DNA from: an uncultured Eubacteriales bacterium
Lineage (GTDB): Bacteria > Bacillota > Clostridia > Christensenellales > UBA1242
Assembly (NCBI GenBank): GCA_949031345.1
Contig: CARNVA010000002.1
Span: 56,722 to 120,721, forward strand
DNA: 64,000 bases
Reading direction: 5' to 3'
In this document: positions 46,743 through 54,412 of the stretch, in pieces
Layout of the letters: each line of letters opens with the position of its first letter
Position numbering within the stretch: the stretch's first letter is position 1
The notes under the pieces: generated by a model
The model's database searches: none
Seen by the model: the letters and a program-made list of their open reading frames with translations, nothing else
Told to the model about the DNA's origin: nothing
Position numbers and translations under genes: made by a program

Positions 46743-47027
46743 CTACAATGATTTATTTAAATCCTCATTACAGGCAGGCTTTTTATAATAGGCTGGTTTG
46801 AATACTTTTTCATGAAGAATAAAGAAAATAAACCCTAAATATGTGATGCATACCGTCATATAAACTGCAAATATAAAATTAAACTTTGTCGCGCAAAAAT
46901 ACGGAAACAGATAGATAATAGAAAATAAAACAATAAACCCGTATTTTACTTTTAGCTCGGCATTTATAAGCCATATCAAACTCAGTATAAGTACTACGAA
47001 CATGCTTGCGATAATAAAAAATAACAT
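46743..47027 (-). CDS. Small membrane protein of unknown function
   Basis: A 94-residue protein with three predicted membrane helices and a short basic/acidic tail (KVFKPAYYKKPACNEDLNKSL). It is not recognised. It follows another small membrane protein gene by 15 bases and is probably co-transcribed with it. No good ribosome site precedes the ATG. Confidence 0.5.
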   Translation of the reverse strand: MLFFIIASMFVVLILSLIWLINAELKVKYGFIVLFSIIYLFPYFCATKFNFIFAVYMTVCITYLGFIFFILHEKVFKPAYYKKPACNEDLNKSL

Positions 47028-47042
47028 TAAAGAGTATATAAT

Positions 47043-47327
47043 CTATATTAAATTCTCCTCTTTGCTTTGTCTGTATTTTGTACAATTTAAAACAAATCCA
47101 ATTATGGCAAGAATTGATAACAATATTACAGCAATTATTGTTATTATTAAAAAAACATAGTTTACTGTAACCAAAGGACTGTTTTCGCCTATCGCATGCG
47201 TAATAGAAAAAACTTCTAAAAGCTCATAACAAGTTGCATCGCCAAAAAAAGGCGCTGCCATAAAACCGAACAGCAAAATACAAAAAATCAAACCTATTGC
47301 GTAATTGATTCGTTTTTCTTTTAACAT
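47043..47327 (-). CDS. Small membrane protein of unknown function, probably leaderless
   Basis: A 94-residue protein with an N-terminal membrane helix, an outside segment (about 33-53), a second helix (about 55-80) and a charged end. The layout (basic start, helix, short loop with PFF, helix) recalls the larger 59420-59956 membrane protein, but sequence similarity is slight. No ribosome site is present; the -10 box ends six bases before the ATG, so the mRNA is probably leaderless. Confidence 0.55.
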   Translation of the reverse strand: MLKEKRINYAIGLIFCILLFGFMAAPFFGDATCYELLEVFSITHAIGENSPLVTVNYVFLIITIIAVILLSILAIIGFVLNCTKYRQSKEENLI

Positions 47328-47333
47328 AACTAT

Positions 47334-47362
47334 ATTATATCACATACTAAAGCAGTATGCAA
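47334..47362 (-). promoter_or_regulatory. Promoter placing the transcript start at the ATG of the 47327 gene
   Basis: Minus strand: -35 TTGCAT (47362-47357), 17-base spacer, -10 TATAAT (47339-47334). Six bases separate the -10 from the ATG. Confidence 0.65.
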
Positions 47363-47524
47363 CGAAAATAATAATTCCAATAATAAACAAACACTAAACA
47401 CTTATGCTCATAGATAAAAAAAGACGAAATCTTATTCTTAAAAATACCGTAAAAATAATATAAAATTGCATAAATGTTCCTAAATTGTGCCTAAATAAAA
47501 AAAATACTATAAATAGTAATATAA

Positions 47525-47555
47525 AACAAAAATACACCACAATATATGGTGTATT
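47525..47555 (-). terminator. Terminator of the six-tRNA operon
   Basis: Minus strand AATACACCA / TGGTGTATT stem, seven-base loop, then TTTTTGT. Confidence 0.85.
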
Positions 47556-47562
47556 TATTGTT

Positions 47563-47647
47563 TGGTGGGCAGGGATGGATTCGAACCATCGAAGACGAAG
47601 TCGACGGATTTACAGTCCGTTGCATTTGGCCGCTCTGCAACCTACCC
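47563..47647 (-). tRNA. tRNA-Tyr(GTA)
   Basis: Acceptor GGGTAGG / CCTGCCC, anticodon loop CTGTAAA within GGACTGTAAATCC, long variable arm typical of tyrosine tRNA, CCA encoded. Last gene of the operon. A hairpin (AAAGCACC / GGTGCTTT, 47657-47678) lies between it and tRNA-Thr. Confidence 0.96.
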
Positions 47648-47679
47648 ATAAATTTAAAGCACCTTAATAGGTGCTTTTT

Positions 47680-47754
47680 TGGAGCTGGTGAAAGGAATCG
47701 AACCTTCAACCTGCTGATTACAAGTCAGCTGCTCTACCATTGAGCCACACCAGC
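47680..47754 (-). tRNA. tRNA-Thr(TGT)
   Basis: Acceptor GCTGGTG / CACCAGC, anticodon stem GCTGA / TCAGC with loop CTTGTAA giving TGT, CCA encoded. Confidence 0.95.
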
Positions 47755-47821
47755 ATTCTGTTTCTATAAAAGAAACTTGCAACCTAAGTGGAAATGAAAT
47801 CTCAATTCCACTTGGTCACCT

Positions 47822-47897
47822 TGGTGCCCTAAGGTGGAATCGAACCACCGACACAAGGATTTTCAGTCCTTTGCTCTGCCGACTGAGCTATCAGGGC
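47822..47897 (-). tRNA. tRNA-Phe(GAA)
   Basis: Acceptor GCCCTGA with matching 3' strand, anticodon loop CTGAAAA in GGACTGAAAATCC, CCA encoded. This is the likely ligand of the pheST T-box in this window. Confidence 0.96.
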
Positions 47898-47969
47898 TTA
47901 ACTAAACCTCTACTCAAAAAAAATAACTTTTAAAAAGTTTTTGTTTAGCTTTTTTAACCCATAGGGTTA

Positions 47970-48046
47970 TGGCGACTCGAATGGGGCTCGAACCCACGAC
48001 CTCCAGCGTGACAGGCTGGCGTTCTAACCAACTGAACTACCGAGCC
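47970..48046 (-). tRNA. tRNA-Asp(GTC)
   Basis: Acceptor GGCTCGG with matching 3' strand, anticodon stem CCAGC / GCTGG with loop CTGTCAC, CCA encoded. Confidence 0.96.
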
Positions 48047-48100
48047 ACATAATTTCTCATGTGTTTTTGTTTTACACCACCTTCTGTGTCAATAAGAAGA

Positions 48101-48177
48101 TGGTGGGCCTTCAGGGACTCGAACCCCGGACCGACCGGTTATGAGCCGGTTGCTCTAACCAACTGAGCTAAAGGCCC
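48101..48177 (-). tRNA. tRNA-Met(CAT), elongator, or tRNA-Ile(CAU)
   Basis: Acceptor GGGCCTT / AAGGCCC, anticodon stem CCGG / CCGG region with loop CTCATAA, CCA encoded. The paired first base pair argues against the initiator. The body is like both elongator Met and lysidine-modified Ile2 tRNAs of Firmicutes, so the amino acid is not settled from sequence alone. Confidence 0.9.
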
Positions 48178-48197
48178 ATTGACAAACTTGATTATAG

Positions 48198-48273
48198 TGG
48201 TCGGGGTGGAGGGTCTCGAACCCCCGACCTCATGGTCCCAAACCACGCGCTCTACCAACTGAGCCACACCCCG
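48198..48273 (-). tRNA. tRNA-Pro(TGG)
   Basis: Acceptor CGGGGTG / CACCCCG, anticodon stem CGTGG / CCATG with loop TTTGGGA, CCA encoded. First gene of the six-tRNA operon. Confidence 0.96.
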
Positions 48274-48293
48274 TAAATCAAGTTTGCAATGCT

Positions 48294-48322
48294 ATTTTAA
48301 TATATTTTAATGCAGATGTCAA
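48294..48322 (-). promoter_or_regulatory. Promoter of the six-tRNA operon
   Basis: Minus strand: -35 TTGACA (48322-48317), 17-base spacer, -10 TAAAAT (48299-48294), about 20 bases before tRNA-Pro. Confidence 0.8.
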
Positions 48323-48506
48323 GAAAAATCTTAAAGTTTTTTCTAAAAATAACAAATTTTTACTTTATAAATGTTTAACATTTATTCAAAACTATATTTT
48401 AAAGCATATTATTTGAAAAGCAGATTAAAAATATCTCCTCTTATAAACATTTGCTGCATAATTATTTTATGAAATTTTATATTATTTTGACATAAAAAAG
48501 TAATTT

Positions 48507-49259
48507 TTACTTATCTTCACTCGAATAAAAATCAAAAGCTTTCATGATTTCATTCAAATCTTCTTTTGGATTTATCGCTTCTTTTAAATCAAAACCATTT
48601 GATTGAATCTTCATTGATCTTGGCTCTTCCTCTGGAGGCTGAGTGTTTAAAAATTTATCAACTAAATTGTCATAGCTGTCATTTTCATTAAGCTCCATTT
48701 CAACCACAGGTTTAATTAAAGAAGGTCTTTCTTTTTCTCTAAACTCAATTCTGTCCGCCCTTTCGATTCGCACTTCTTTTGTATTTTCCTGCACTTTCTT
48801 GCCCTGCATCTTACTTAATAAAACTCTCATAGGGTCATTTTCTGTGCCTGTGCCAATTATCTCTTCTTTTTTTGCTTGGGTGCTTTGCAAGATTGTTTCA
48901 ATTTCAGTTGCAAGCTTTTTATAAGAGCTGTTTACTAAAACACCAGGAAATCTGAAATTCAAATCTTCTAAAAAAGCTTGAATATGGTTGTAAACCATAC
49001 GCAACTGTTCACCTCTTAAAACTTCAATATTACGACTGCCTTCAGCTTGCGCTTTCTTATATGACTCAAGCATCTCAACAATTTTCTTGCCTCTATTTTC
49101 AATTTCTTGCGACTTATTTTTCACTTCCAAAACTTTCTTTTCGGCTTCCAAAACTTTAAGTTTCTCCTCCATTAAAGTTTTTTCATATTGCGCTTTAAGC
49201 TCTGAAATATATTTATCCACTTCATTTTTGTTATAACCATAAATATCTGTTGAAAACAT
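48507..49259 (-). CDS. DivIVA-domain coiled-coil protein
   Basis: DivIVA-type proteins sense membrane curvature at poles and septa and recruit division or wall factors. The 250-residue protein starts MFSTDIYGYNKNEVDKYISELK, a clear DivIVA-type N-terminus, followed by a long coiled coil (about 15-95). A second helical block (about 90-135) and an acidic, less ordered tail follow. It is longer and more divergent than DivIVA or GpsB, so the exact subtype is open. The ATG has AGGAGA. It is the last of the lgt group. Confidence 0.78.
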   Translation of the reverse strand: MFSTDIYGYNKNEVDKYISELKAQYEKTLMEEKLKVLEAEKKVLEVKNKSQEIENRGKKIVEMLESYKKAQAEGSRNIEVLRGEQLRMVYNHIQAFLEDLNFRFPGVLVNSSYKKLATEIETILQSTQAKKEEIIGTGTENDPMRVLLSKMQGKKVQENTKEVRIERADRIEFREKERPSLIKPVVEMELNENDSYDNLVDKFLNTQPPEEEPRSMKIQSNGFDLKEAINPKEDLNEIMKAFDFYSSEDK

Positions 49260-49269
49260 AAAAAATCTC

Positions 49270-49758
49270 CTATTTAAGAGTAAAGTATTTTACAACTAAT
49301 AATATCACACAAGCAAGCACAATTGCAAGAAAAATCGGAATTGAAATTATATTTATTAAATAAAATAGAAGTCCAATAGAGGCGAAAAATAGCGAAAAAG
49401 AAAGAATTAAATGATATGGCTGCTTAAAAAAGTAGAATATAAATAAGGAAGATATACAAAAGGACAACATTATAAATACAGGATATAGATATATTATATT
49501 AAAATATAAGCTATAAAAATAAAATATTCCAATCAAAAATAAGGTCAAACCAAAATAACAACTGGAGTCAAATCTAAACAAAATGCCTTTCAATATCAAA
49601 TGAAATCCTATACAGACGCAAAAAATAAAGAACCAATAATCATATTGGTTTAAATAAGTAAAGGCAAATATGCTTCCGCCTATAAAAATAACAATATTTA
49701 AAATCATTGACATAAGAAGCCAGGTTGACTTCTTTATGGATAAAATTCTTCCTCTCAT
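49270..49758 (-). CDS. Polytopic membrane protein of unknown function
   Basis: The 162-residue product consists almost wholly of hydrophobic segments, about five membrane helices, rich in F, I, L and Y. It is not recognised. It lies between lgt and the DivIVA-like gene, 29 bases after the first and ten before the second. No strong ribosome site is present. Confidence 0.55.
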   Translation of the reverse strand: MRGRILSIKKSTWLLMSMILNIVIFIGGSIFAFTYLNQYDYWFFIFCVCIGFHLILKGILFRFDSSCYFGLTLFLIGIFYFYSLYFNIIYLYPVFIMLSFCISSLFIFYFFKQPYHLILSFSLFFASIGLLFYLINIISIPIFLAIVLACVILLVVKYFTLK

Positions 49759-49787
49759 AATTCTATTATTTCTTATGACGAAATAAA

Positions 49788-50744
49788 TTATTCCAACTTA
49801 TCTTGCTGATTTTTGTCATTATCTAAAGAATTATTTTTATCTTTCAAAACATTTTCCGATTTATCTGCTGCAGTATTATTATTTTTCGATTTAAATTTCA
49901 ATATCTTCTTTTTCTTTTCAGTTTTTTCTGTATACCCTTCTTTTTCATAAAAAGGCTTAAGCTGTTTTATTGATTTAATTTTTCCCATACTATACAACAA
50001 ATAGCTTGCTATCATAAAGCAAACGCCAAACACAAACAGCATTACTGATAAAAATTGAGATACTTTCATATTACCAATATATAAACTATCACCTCTGATA
50101 GTTTCAATCAAGCCTCTTCCAAGCCCATATATTATCAAATAAAGACACATTAAAGAGCCTCTAAAATTTAGTTTATCCTTTCTTATAAGCACCATCAAAA
50201 TAGCAAATGTTGCAAAATTCCAAATACTTTCATAAAAGAAAGTTGAATAGTGCCAAACGCCCTTTATTTGTGTAGCAAAAGGAAACCATTGCATTGATGG
50301 ATTTGTAACCTCTATTCCATAACAACAGCCTGCAAAATAACAACCTATACGCCCTATTGCCTGACCTAAAATTAAACTTGGTACAGCAACATCAGCAACA
50401 TCTAAAAAGTTTTTCTTGTGAATAAAACAATACAAAACTACACCAATAGTGCCACCAATTACACCTCCATAAATTGCCATTCCGCCATTCCAAATTTGAA
50501 ATATTTCCCAAAAACTATGAAAGCTATCAAGACTGAAAAATACATAATAAAGCCTTGCCCCAACAATAGCAAGTGGCAAAGCGTAACAGGCAACTATGAT
50601 AAGGTCATCTGTTTTAAGACCTCTAAATTTAGCATTTTTACAAGCTACAAAAACGCCTAAAAACATTCCTAATGCAATTAAAAGCCCATAAAAAGATATA
50701 TTCAAACCAAAAATGGTAAACGAGTCATGATAAAATCCAAACAT
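49788..50744 (-). CDS. lgt: Prolipoprotein diacylglyceryl transferase Lgt, with a charged C-terminal tail
   Basis: Lgt attaches diacylglycerol to the lipobox cysteine of prolipoproteins. The 318-residue polytopic protein has the signature GRIGCYFAGCCYG (family GRxGNFxNGE/C type, about 131-143) and YGLGRGLIETIRGDS (about 208-222). Residues after about 262 form a K/N/D-rich cytosolic tail not found in most Lgt. No ribosome site precedes the ATG; a TTGACA-18-TATTAT promoter ends six bases before it, so it is probably leaderless. Lipoproteins at 10301 and 40810 are likely substrates. Confidence 0.94.
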   Translation of the reverse strand: MFGFYHDSFTIFGLNISFYGLLIALGMFLGVFVACKNAKFRGLKTDDLIIVACYALPLAIVGARLYYVFFSLDSFHSFWEIFQIWNGGMAIYGGVIGGTIGVVLYCFIHKKNFLDVADVAVPSLILGQAIGRIGCYFAGCCYGIEVTNPSMQWFPFATQIKGVWHYSTFFYESIWNFATFAILMVLIRKDKLNFRGSLMCLYLIIYGLGRGLIETIRGDSLYIGNMKVSQFLSVMLFVFGVCFMIASYLLYSMGKIKSIKQLKPFYEKEGYTEKTEKKKKILKFKSKNNNTAADKSENVLKDKNNSLDNDKNQQDKLE

Positions 50745-50750
50745 ATATAT

Positions 50751-50780
50751 ATAATATCACCTATAAAGCAAAATTGTCAA
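50751..50780 (-). promoter_or_regulatory. lgt promoter predicting a leaderless mRNA
   Basis: Minus strand: -35 TTGACA (50780-50775, perfect), 18-base spacer, -10 TATTAT (50756-50751). Six bases (ATATAT) separate it from the ATG at 50744. Confidence 0.68.
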
Positions 50781-50861
50781 ATAATAATATAAAAAACAAC
50801 CACTTAGTAATGCTTTTAAAACTATATTTATTTTATAAAACAAAATTAAACAAAATTAAAC

Positions 50862-50917
50862 AAAAAACAAATCGCCTAAACTAGAGCTATTATTACTCAC
50901 ACTTGCGATTTGTTTTT
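50862..50917. terminator. Terminator after the Rho-like gene
   Basis: CAAATCGC / GCGATTTG stem (50868-50875 with 50905-50912) around a 29-base loop, T run on the minus side and TTTTT on the plus side. The 50745-50989 gap otherwise holds the lgt promoter and AT-rich sequence. Confidence 0.7.
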
Positions 50918-50989
50918 AGTAAAGGACCATTGTCACTTTACAAATATATTATAAGCAATTTCTATGATAATATACATATTTTAATAAAT

Positions 50990-52117
50990 TTATAATTTAT
51001 TGCAAAGTTTCAAAATTTCATTGGTCAAATATTTCTCTTGAGCATCACTTTCTTCATAGCATAAAACGATAGTCTCATGATTGCCATTTTCATAAGAATG
51101 TGCAAAAGCCAAGAGTTTTTGAATTACAACCTTGGTCTTTGGTGCATGCTCATCATCAAAATCATTTTCAAAGTTGAGGTCAAGACATCTTACAATATCT
51201 ACTATGTCTGTGATAAAAAGCATCACATTTTCCCCTCTATCAGCCAAATTATAAGCATATAATATGGCGTCAATGACCTTGTTGTAACTTATATCTGGGT
51301 TTGTTCCATACACAGTTGTGAAATTGTCTCTTGTAAGAAAACTGCTGAGCTTTATATCATTTTCAAATGATATATTCACACCTATAGTTATTAAATGATA
51401 ATTATTTTCACTGCAATAATCATGAAGTCTTTCAAGATTATCATTTTCAAAAATAGGCTCTTGCAATTTAAAAGCATTTCTTCTGCCAAGTTTTATATTT
51501 GACTCTGCGAATGGAATGGTTGCATTAGCAATAATTTCTTTTCCTAAATCTTGATAAGAAGCATTATAATCTTCTGGATTTTCTCCATTTATCTCCAAGA
51601 TTTTTGAAGCAGCAAACTGGTTTTCTTCTCCAGAAAGCCTTTTTGCCTCAACTTTTACATAATCACCCGTTTCAAGCATGTCAAAATACATGATACTATC
51701 TTCCAAAAAAATAGCTTCATTTGTTGCCAAATCAAACATTCTTGCAATATCATTTTTTCTTACAATACCTTCAAAATTATAGACAGTTTCGTCAATTTCA
51801 TCTACACAAGGAACGACCTCTTGTTCAAATCTAATAACAGACTCAAAATCAAGCCCTTTAAAATCATCAGGTGAGATTTTATTAGTAATATGTTCAAGCA
51901 CATTTAATCTTTTGAATGGACGCCCTCTTTTAGGCATATTTTCTTCAATATACTTTCCGTTTCTTGAAGCTTCTAGTATTAAAGCAATCAGGTCTTCCCT
52001 TTTTTTTGTGGTAGGAGAAGGAACTCCAAGTTGTCTTGCAACCGCTCTTAATTCAAAAACTCCCAACCCCCTTATCATACTTTCTTTTTTTTTTTCATTG
52101 TTTACATCGTTTATCAT
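50990..52117 (-). CDS. Rho-like protein lacking the ATPase P-loop
   Basis: The 375-residue protein follows the plan of transcription terminator Rho. Residues 14-52 are a Rho_N/SAP-type helical domain (GLGVFELRAVARQLGV); 62-70 is an AT-hook-like PKRGRPFKR; about 112-175 resembles the Rho RNA-binding fold (FEGIVRKNDIARMF, LETGDYVKVEAKR). From 205 on it aligns by pattern with the RecA-like core (IKLGRRNAF; VYGTNPDISYNKVIDAIL against Rho STFDEVPENHIKVAELVL; GENVMLFITDIVDIVR against KDVIILMDSITRLAR). The Walker A sequence PPKAGKT and the DERP motif are absent, and the end is short. It is probably an RNA or DNA binder without ATPase. The ATG has AGGAGA. Confidence 0.75.
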   Translation of the reverse strand: MINDVNNEKKKESMIRGLGVFELRAVARQLGVPSPTTKKREDLIALILEASRNGKYIEENMPKRGRPFKRLNVLEHITNKISPDDFKGLDFESVIRFEQEVVPCVDEIDETVYNFEGIVRKNDIARMFDLATNEAIFLEDSIMYFDMLETGDYVKVEAKRLSGEENQFAASKILEINGENPEDYNASYQDLGKEIIANATIPFAESNIKLGRRNAFKLQEPIFENDNLERLHDYCSENNYHLITIGVNISFENDIKLSSFLTRDNFTTVYGTNPDISYNKVIDAILYAYNLADRGENVMLFITDIVDIVRCLDLNFENDFDDEHAPKTKVVIQKLLAFAHSYENGNHETIVLCYEESDAQEKYLTNEILKLCNKL

Positions 52118-52201
52118 AAGCTCTCCTAAGTTAAATAAACCTTATAAAATATATTATAACAATATAATTTTAATTTAGTATGCCCATTTTGTCAACTATT
52201 T

Positions 52202-53203
52202 TCACCAAATAGGAATAAAAATGGTAATTATACCTATGATTACAGCCAATATAAATACTAAGACAGTTATAAAAATATTTACAGCTATCTTTTTATAATT
52301 GCAAGTAAAAAGAACAATTAAGCCTACACCTGCACCAGCACTAAGCCCAGCCACTAGTGCAGGAAACATTATGACGCCCTCCATAAACATTTCAACCAAA
52401 AAAACAGATGCAGCACAGTTTGGAATAAGTCCTATAAAACTTGCAAACAAAACTTGCAGATATGGACTTGCAGTAAAGATTTTCTTTAAAGGCTCAAGCC
52501 CCCCACAATAACCTCTTATTAAATTTATAATTAAGGTTGCAACAAACACATAGGCAAGAATAATTGCCGTATGTTTAAGCGCATCTAAGAAAATATTTGT
52601 TGCACAACAGTGCGAATGACTATGTTTGTGTCCACCTTCTTCTTCATCAGCATGGTGACATTCATGATCATGACAATGTTCAACATGCTTTTCATCTGTA
52701 TTTGGAAGACTGTTTAAAATCTCACCACCTTCATAGGTGATTGCTTCTGTTTCGTGGCAATGTCTATCATGATATTCATGTAAAACTTGCTTTTTTCTTG
52801 TGCATAATGATATTATTCCATCAATTGCATACCCAACGATAATTCCATAGACAAGCTTTATTGCCATTAGAATAAGCAGTTTTGGTATAAATTCTGGCTT
52901 TGAAATCATAAGTGGCAACGCTTCATCGCTGGTAGATATAAATACAGCAATCAAGGTGCCCAGCGTGACAATCTTCTTTGAGTATAAATTGCTCATAACA
53001 GAAGAAAATCCGCATTGTGGAATACTACCCAAAAAAGCACCAATAACAGGACCTGCCTTATTAGTGCGGTGTAAAATCTTCGAATATTTTTCATTGTCAT
53101 TATGAGAAAAATAACTTACAAGAAGATATGTCAAATATAATAATGGCAAAATCAACAAGCTATCTTTTAATGCATCCCACAATGCATCCAAGAAAATTTG
53201 CAT
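52202..53203 (-). CDS. Putative manganese exporter (10TM, PF11449 type)
   Basis: The 333-residue protein has about ten membrane helices in two related halves (GSIPQCGFSSVMSNLYSKK in the first, GLIPNCAASVFLVEMFMEG in the second). A histidine- and acid-rich cytosolic loop lies between (about 145-200; e.g. HCHDHECHHADEEEGGHKHS), suited to binding metal. This family was first named arsenic efflux and is now regarded as manganese export. No arsenic genes are near. No yybP-ykoY riboswitch is seen in the short upstream gap. The ATG follows AAAGGACAGG. Confidence 0.82.
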   Translation of the reverse strand: MQIFLDALWDALKDSLLILPLLYLTYLLVSYFSHNDNEKYSKILHRTNKAGPVIGAFLGSIPQCGFSSVMSNLYSKKIVTLGTLIAVFISTSDEALPLMISKPEFIPKLLILMAIKLVYGIIVGYAIDGIISLCTRKKQVLHEYHDRHCHETEAITYEGGEILNSLPNTDEKHVEHCHDHECHHADEEEGGHKHSHSHCCATNIFLDALKHTAIILAYVFVATLIINLIRGYCGGLEPLKKIFTASPYLQVLFASFIGLIPNCAASVFLVEMFMEGVIMFPALVAGLSAGAGVGLIVLFTCNYKKIAVNIFITVLVFILAVIIGIITIFIPIW

Positions 53204-53245
53204 TTATTCCTGTCCTTTACTTTTTAGGCAACCTATAAACAAATT

Positions 53246-54190
53246 TTATTCGTTGTCGGTATCTTCCAAATCAAGCTTGAGTTGTTGTTGACTTGATTTT
53301 TTCTTTTTAGATTTTTTTTCTTCTGAAACAACAGTCTCTTCAACTTCTTCAGACACAACTTCTTCAACTTCTGCCTCTTGTGCTGTTGGCTCTACTTCTG
53401 GCAACTGCTCTTCAACTTCTTCACTTGACTCTTTTTCTTCTTTCTCCTGTCTGTATTCATTCATGCGTCTTGCACTTTCTTTTGGTGAATAAAGAATGAT
53501 TGTTTGCTTATCTTGATATCCAATTTCTCCATTCATGTTTGCAGAAATCAATGATTTTCCAATCATCTCATCAATTTTACCATTATTGAAAGTAGAAACT
53601 TCACTGCTGTCAGCGAAAAGACCAATAGAGCCATTGTTCATTGTTCCCACTTTGGCATCATTTAAAAGATAGGTAATATCACCATTAAGCATGCTTACAA
53701 GATGAGCATCATTGATAATTCCAGTAATGCTGCCCTCAATCATAGTAACAATTCTTGCTTTATTGCGCACAAACATAATCTTGCCACTTGTCATAGTTGC
53801 AAGCTCTGCCTTATCATCAACAAAACGAACAAAACCACCATTCATAGTACCAATGCTTGCCTTGCCTTTTACATAATCAATAACGCAAGTGTCAATCGTT
53901 GTAATTGAAGCTTTATTGCTTACTGTGGTGATTTTTCCACTTTTAAAAAGACCAATTTTTGCCTTTCCAGTAAGAAGGTCAACCTCACCATCTTCAAGCA
54001 TTTGCACTTTAGCTTTGCCAGCAATTTCTTTGAAACTGCAAGAAAAACTTTCAAGCACAATTGCATTTCCAGTCAAAGTCACATTCTTACATTTGTTTAA
54101 AATATGAACACCACTTGATAAAGTAAAGTTTGATTCTTCATCATGAATAATTGGGTCAACAACTTTTTCTTTGTTTTTAAAAAGACTCAT
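53246..54190 (-). CDS. Beta-solenoid protein with eleven 17-residue repeats and an acidic tail
   Basis: The 314-residue cytosolic protein is not recognised. Residues 41-227 are eleven back-to-back units of exactly 17 residues, e.g. GKASIGTMNGGFVRFVD, DKAELATMTSGKIMFVR, NDAKVGTMNNGSIGLFA. The pattern is [GND]KA-h-T-M-x-x-G-x-h-x-h. Such a period fits one winding of a right-handed beta-helix, as in bactofilins. The N-terminus (1-40) is charged and the C-terminal 80 residues are E-rich, ending in a K-rich block and LKLDLED. The start at 54190 has GGAGG. It is divergent from the ABC transporter gene. Confidence 0.78.
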   Translation of the reverse strand: MSLFKNKEKVVDPIIHDEESNFTLSSGVHILNKCKNVTLTGNAIVLESFSCSFKEIAGKAKVQMLEDGEVDLLTGKAKIGLFKSGKITTVSNKASITTIDTCVIDYVKGKASIGTMNGGFVRFVDDKAELATMTSGKIMFVRNKARIVTMIEGSITGIINDAHLVSMLNGDITYLLNDAKVGTMNNGSIGLFADSSEVSTFNNGKIDEMIGKSLISANMNGEIGYQDKQTIILYSPKESARRMNEYRQEKEEKESSEEVEEQLPEVEPTAQEAEVEEVVSEEVEETVVSEEKKSKKKKSSQQQLKLDLEDTDNE

Positions 54191-54354
54191 TTCTCCTCCA
54201 TTTAATATATATAAATATATTATAAGCGTGCTAATATGATAACATAATAAATAATTGTATGCAATCATTTTTTGAAAAATTTATAAAAAAAAGCTGCAAT
54301 TTGACAAAAAATCAAGAAAAAACACGATTACTTCAAGCATGTAACCGATTAAAA

Positions 54355-54383
54355 TTGACTAAATTAGCAAAATATGTTAAAAT
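54355..54383 (+). promoter_or_regulatory. Promoter of the ABC transporter gene
   Basis: -35 TTGACT (54355-54360), 17-base spacer, -10 TAAAAT (54378-54383), 30 bases before the chosen ATG. Confidence 0.62.
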
Positions 54384-54412
54384 TACTATACTGATTTGCC
54401 ATGGAGGAAAAA

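Noticed and set aside
47485..47743. Short ORFs across the tRNA cluster
   Set aside because: They overlap tRNA-Tyr and tRNA-Thr; peptides such as GWIRTIEDEV are a well-known artefact of translating tRNA genes.
52202..53203. Arsenic efflux function for the 10TM transporter
   Set aside because: The old family name suggests it, but no arsenic resistance genes are nearby and the histidine-rich loop fits a divalent metal.
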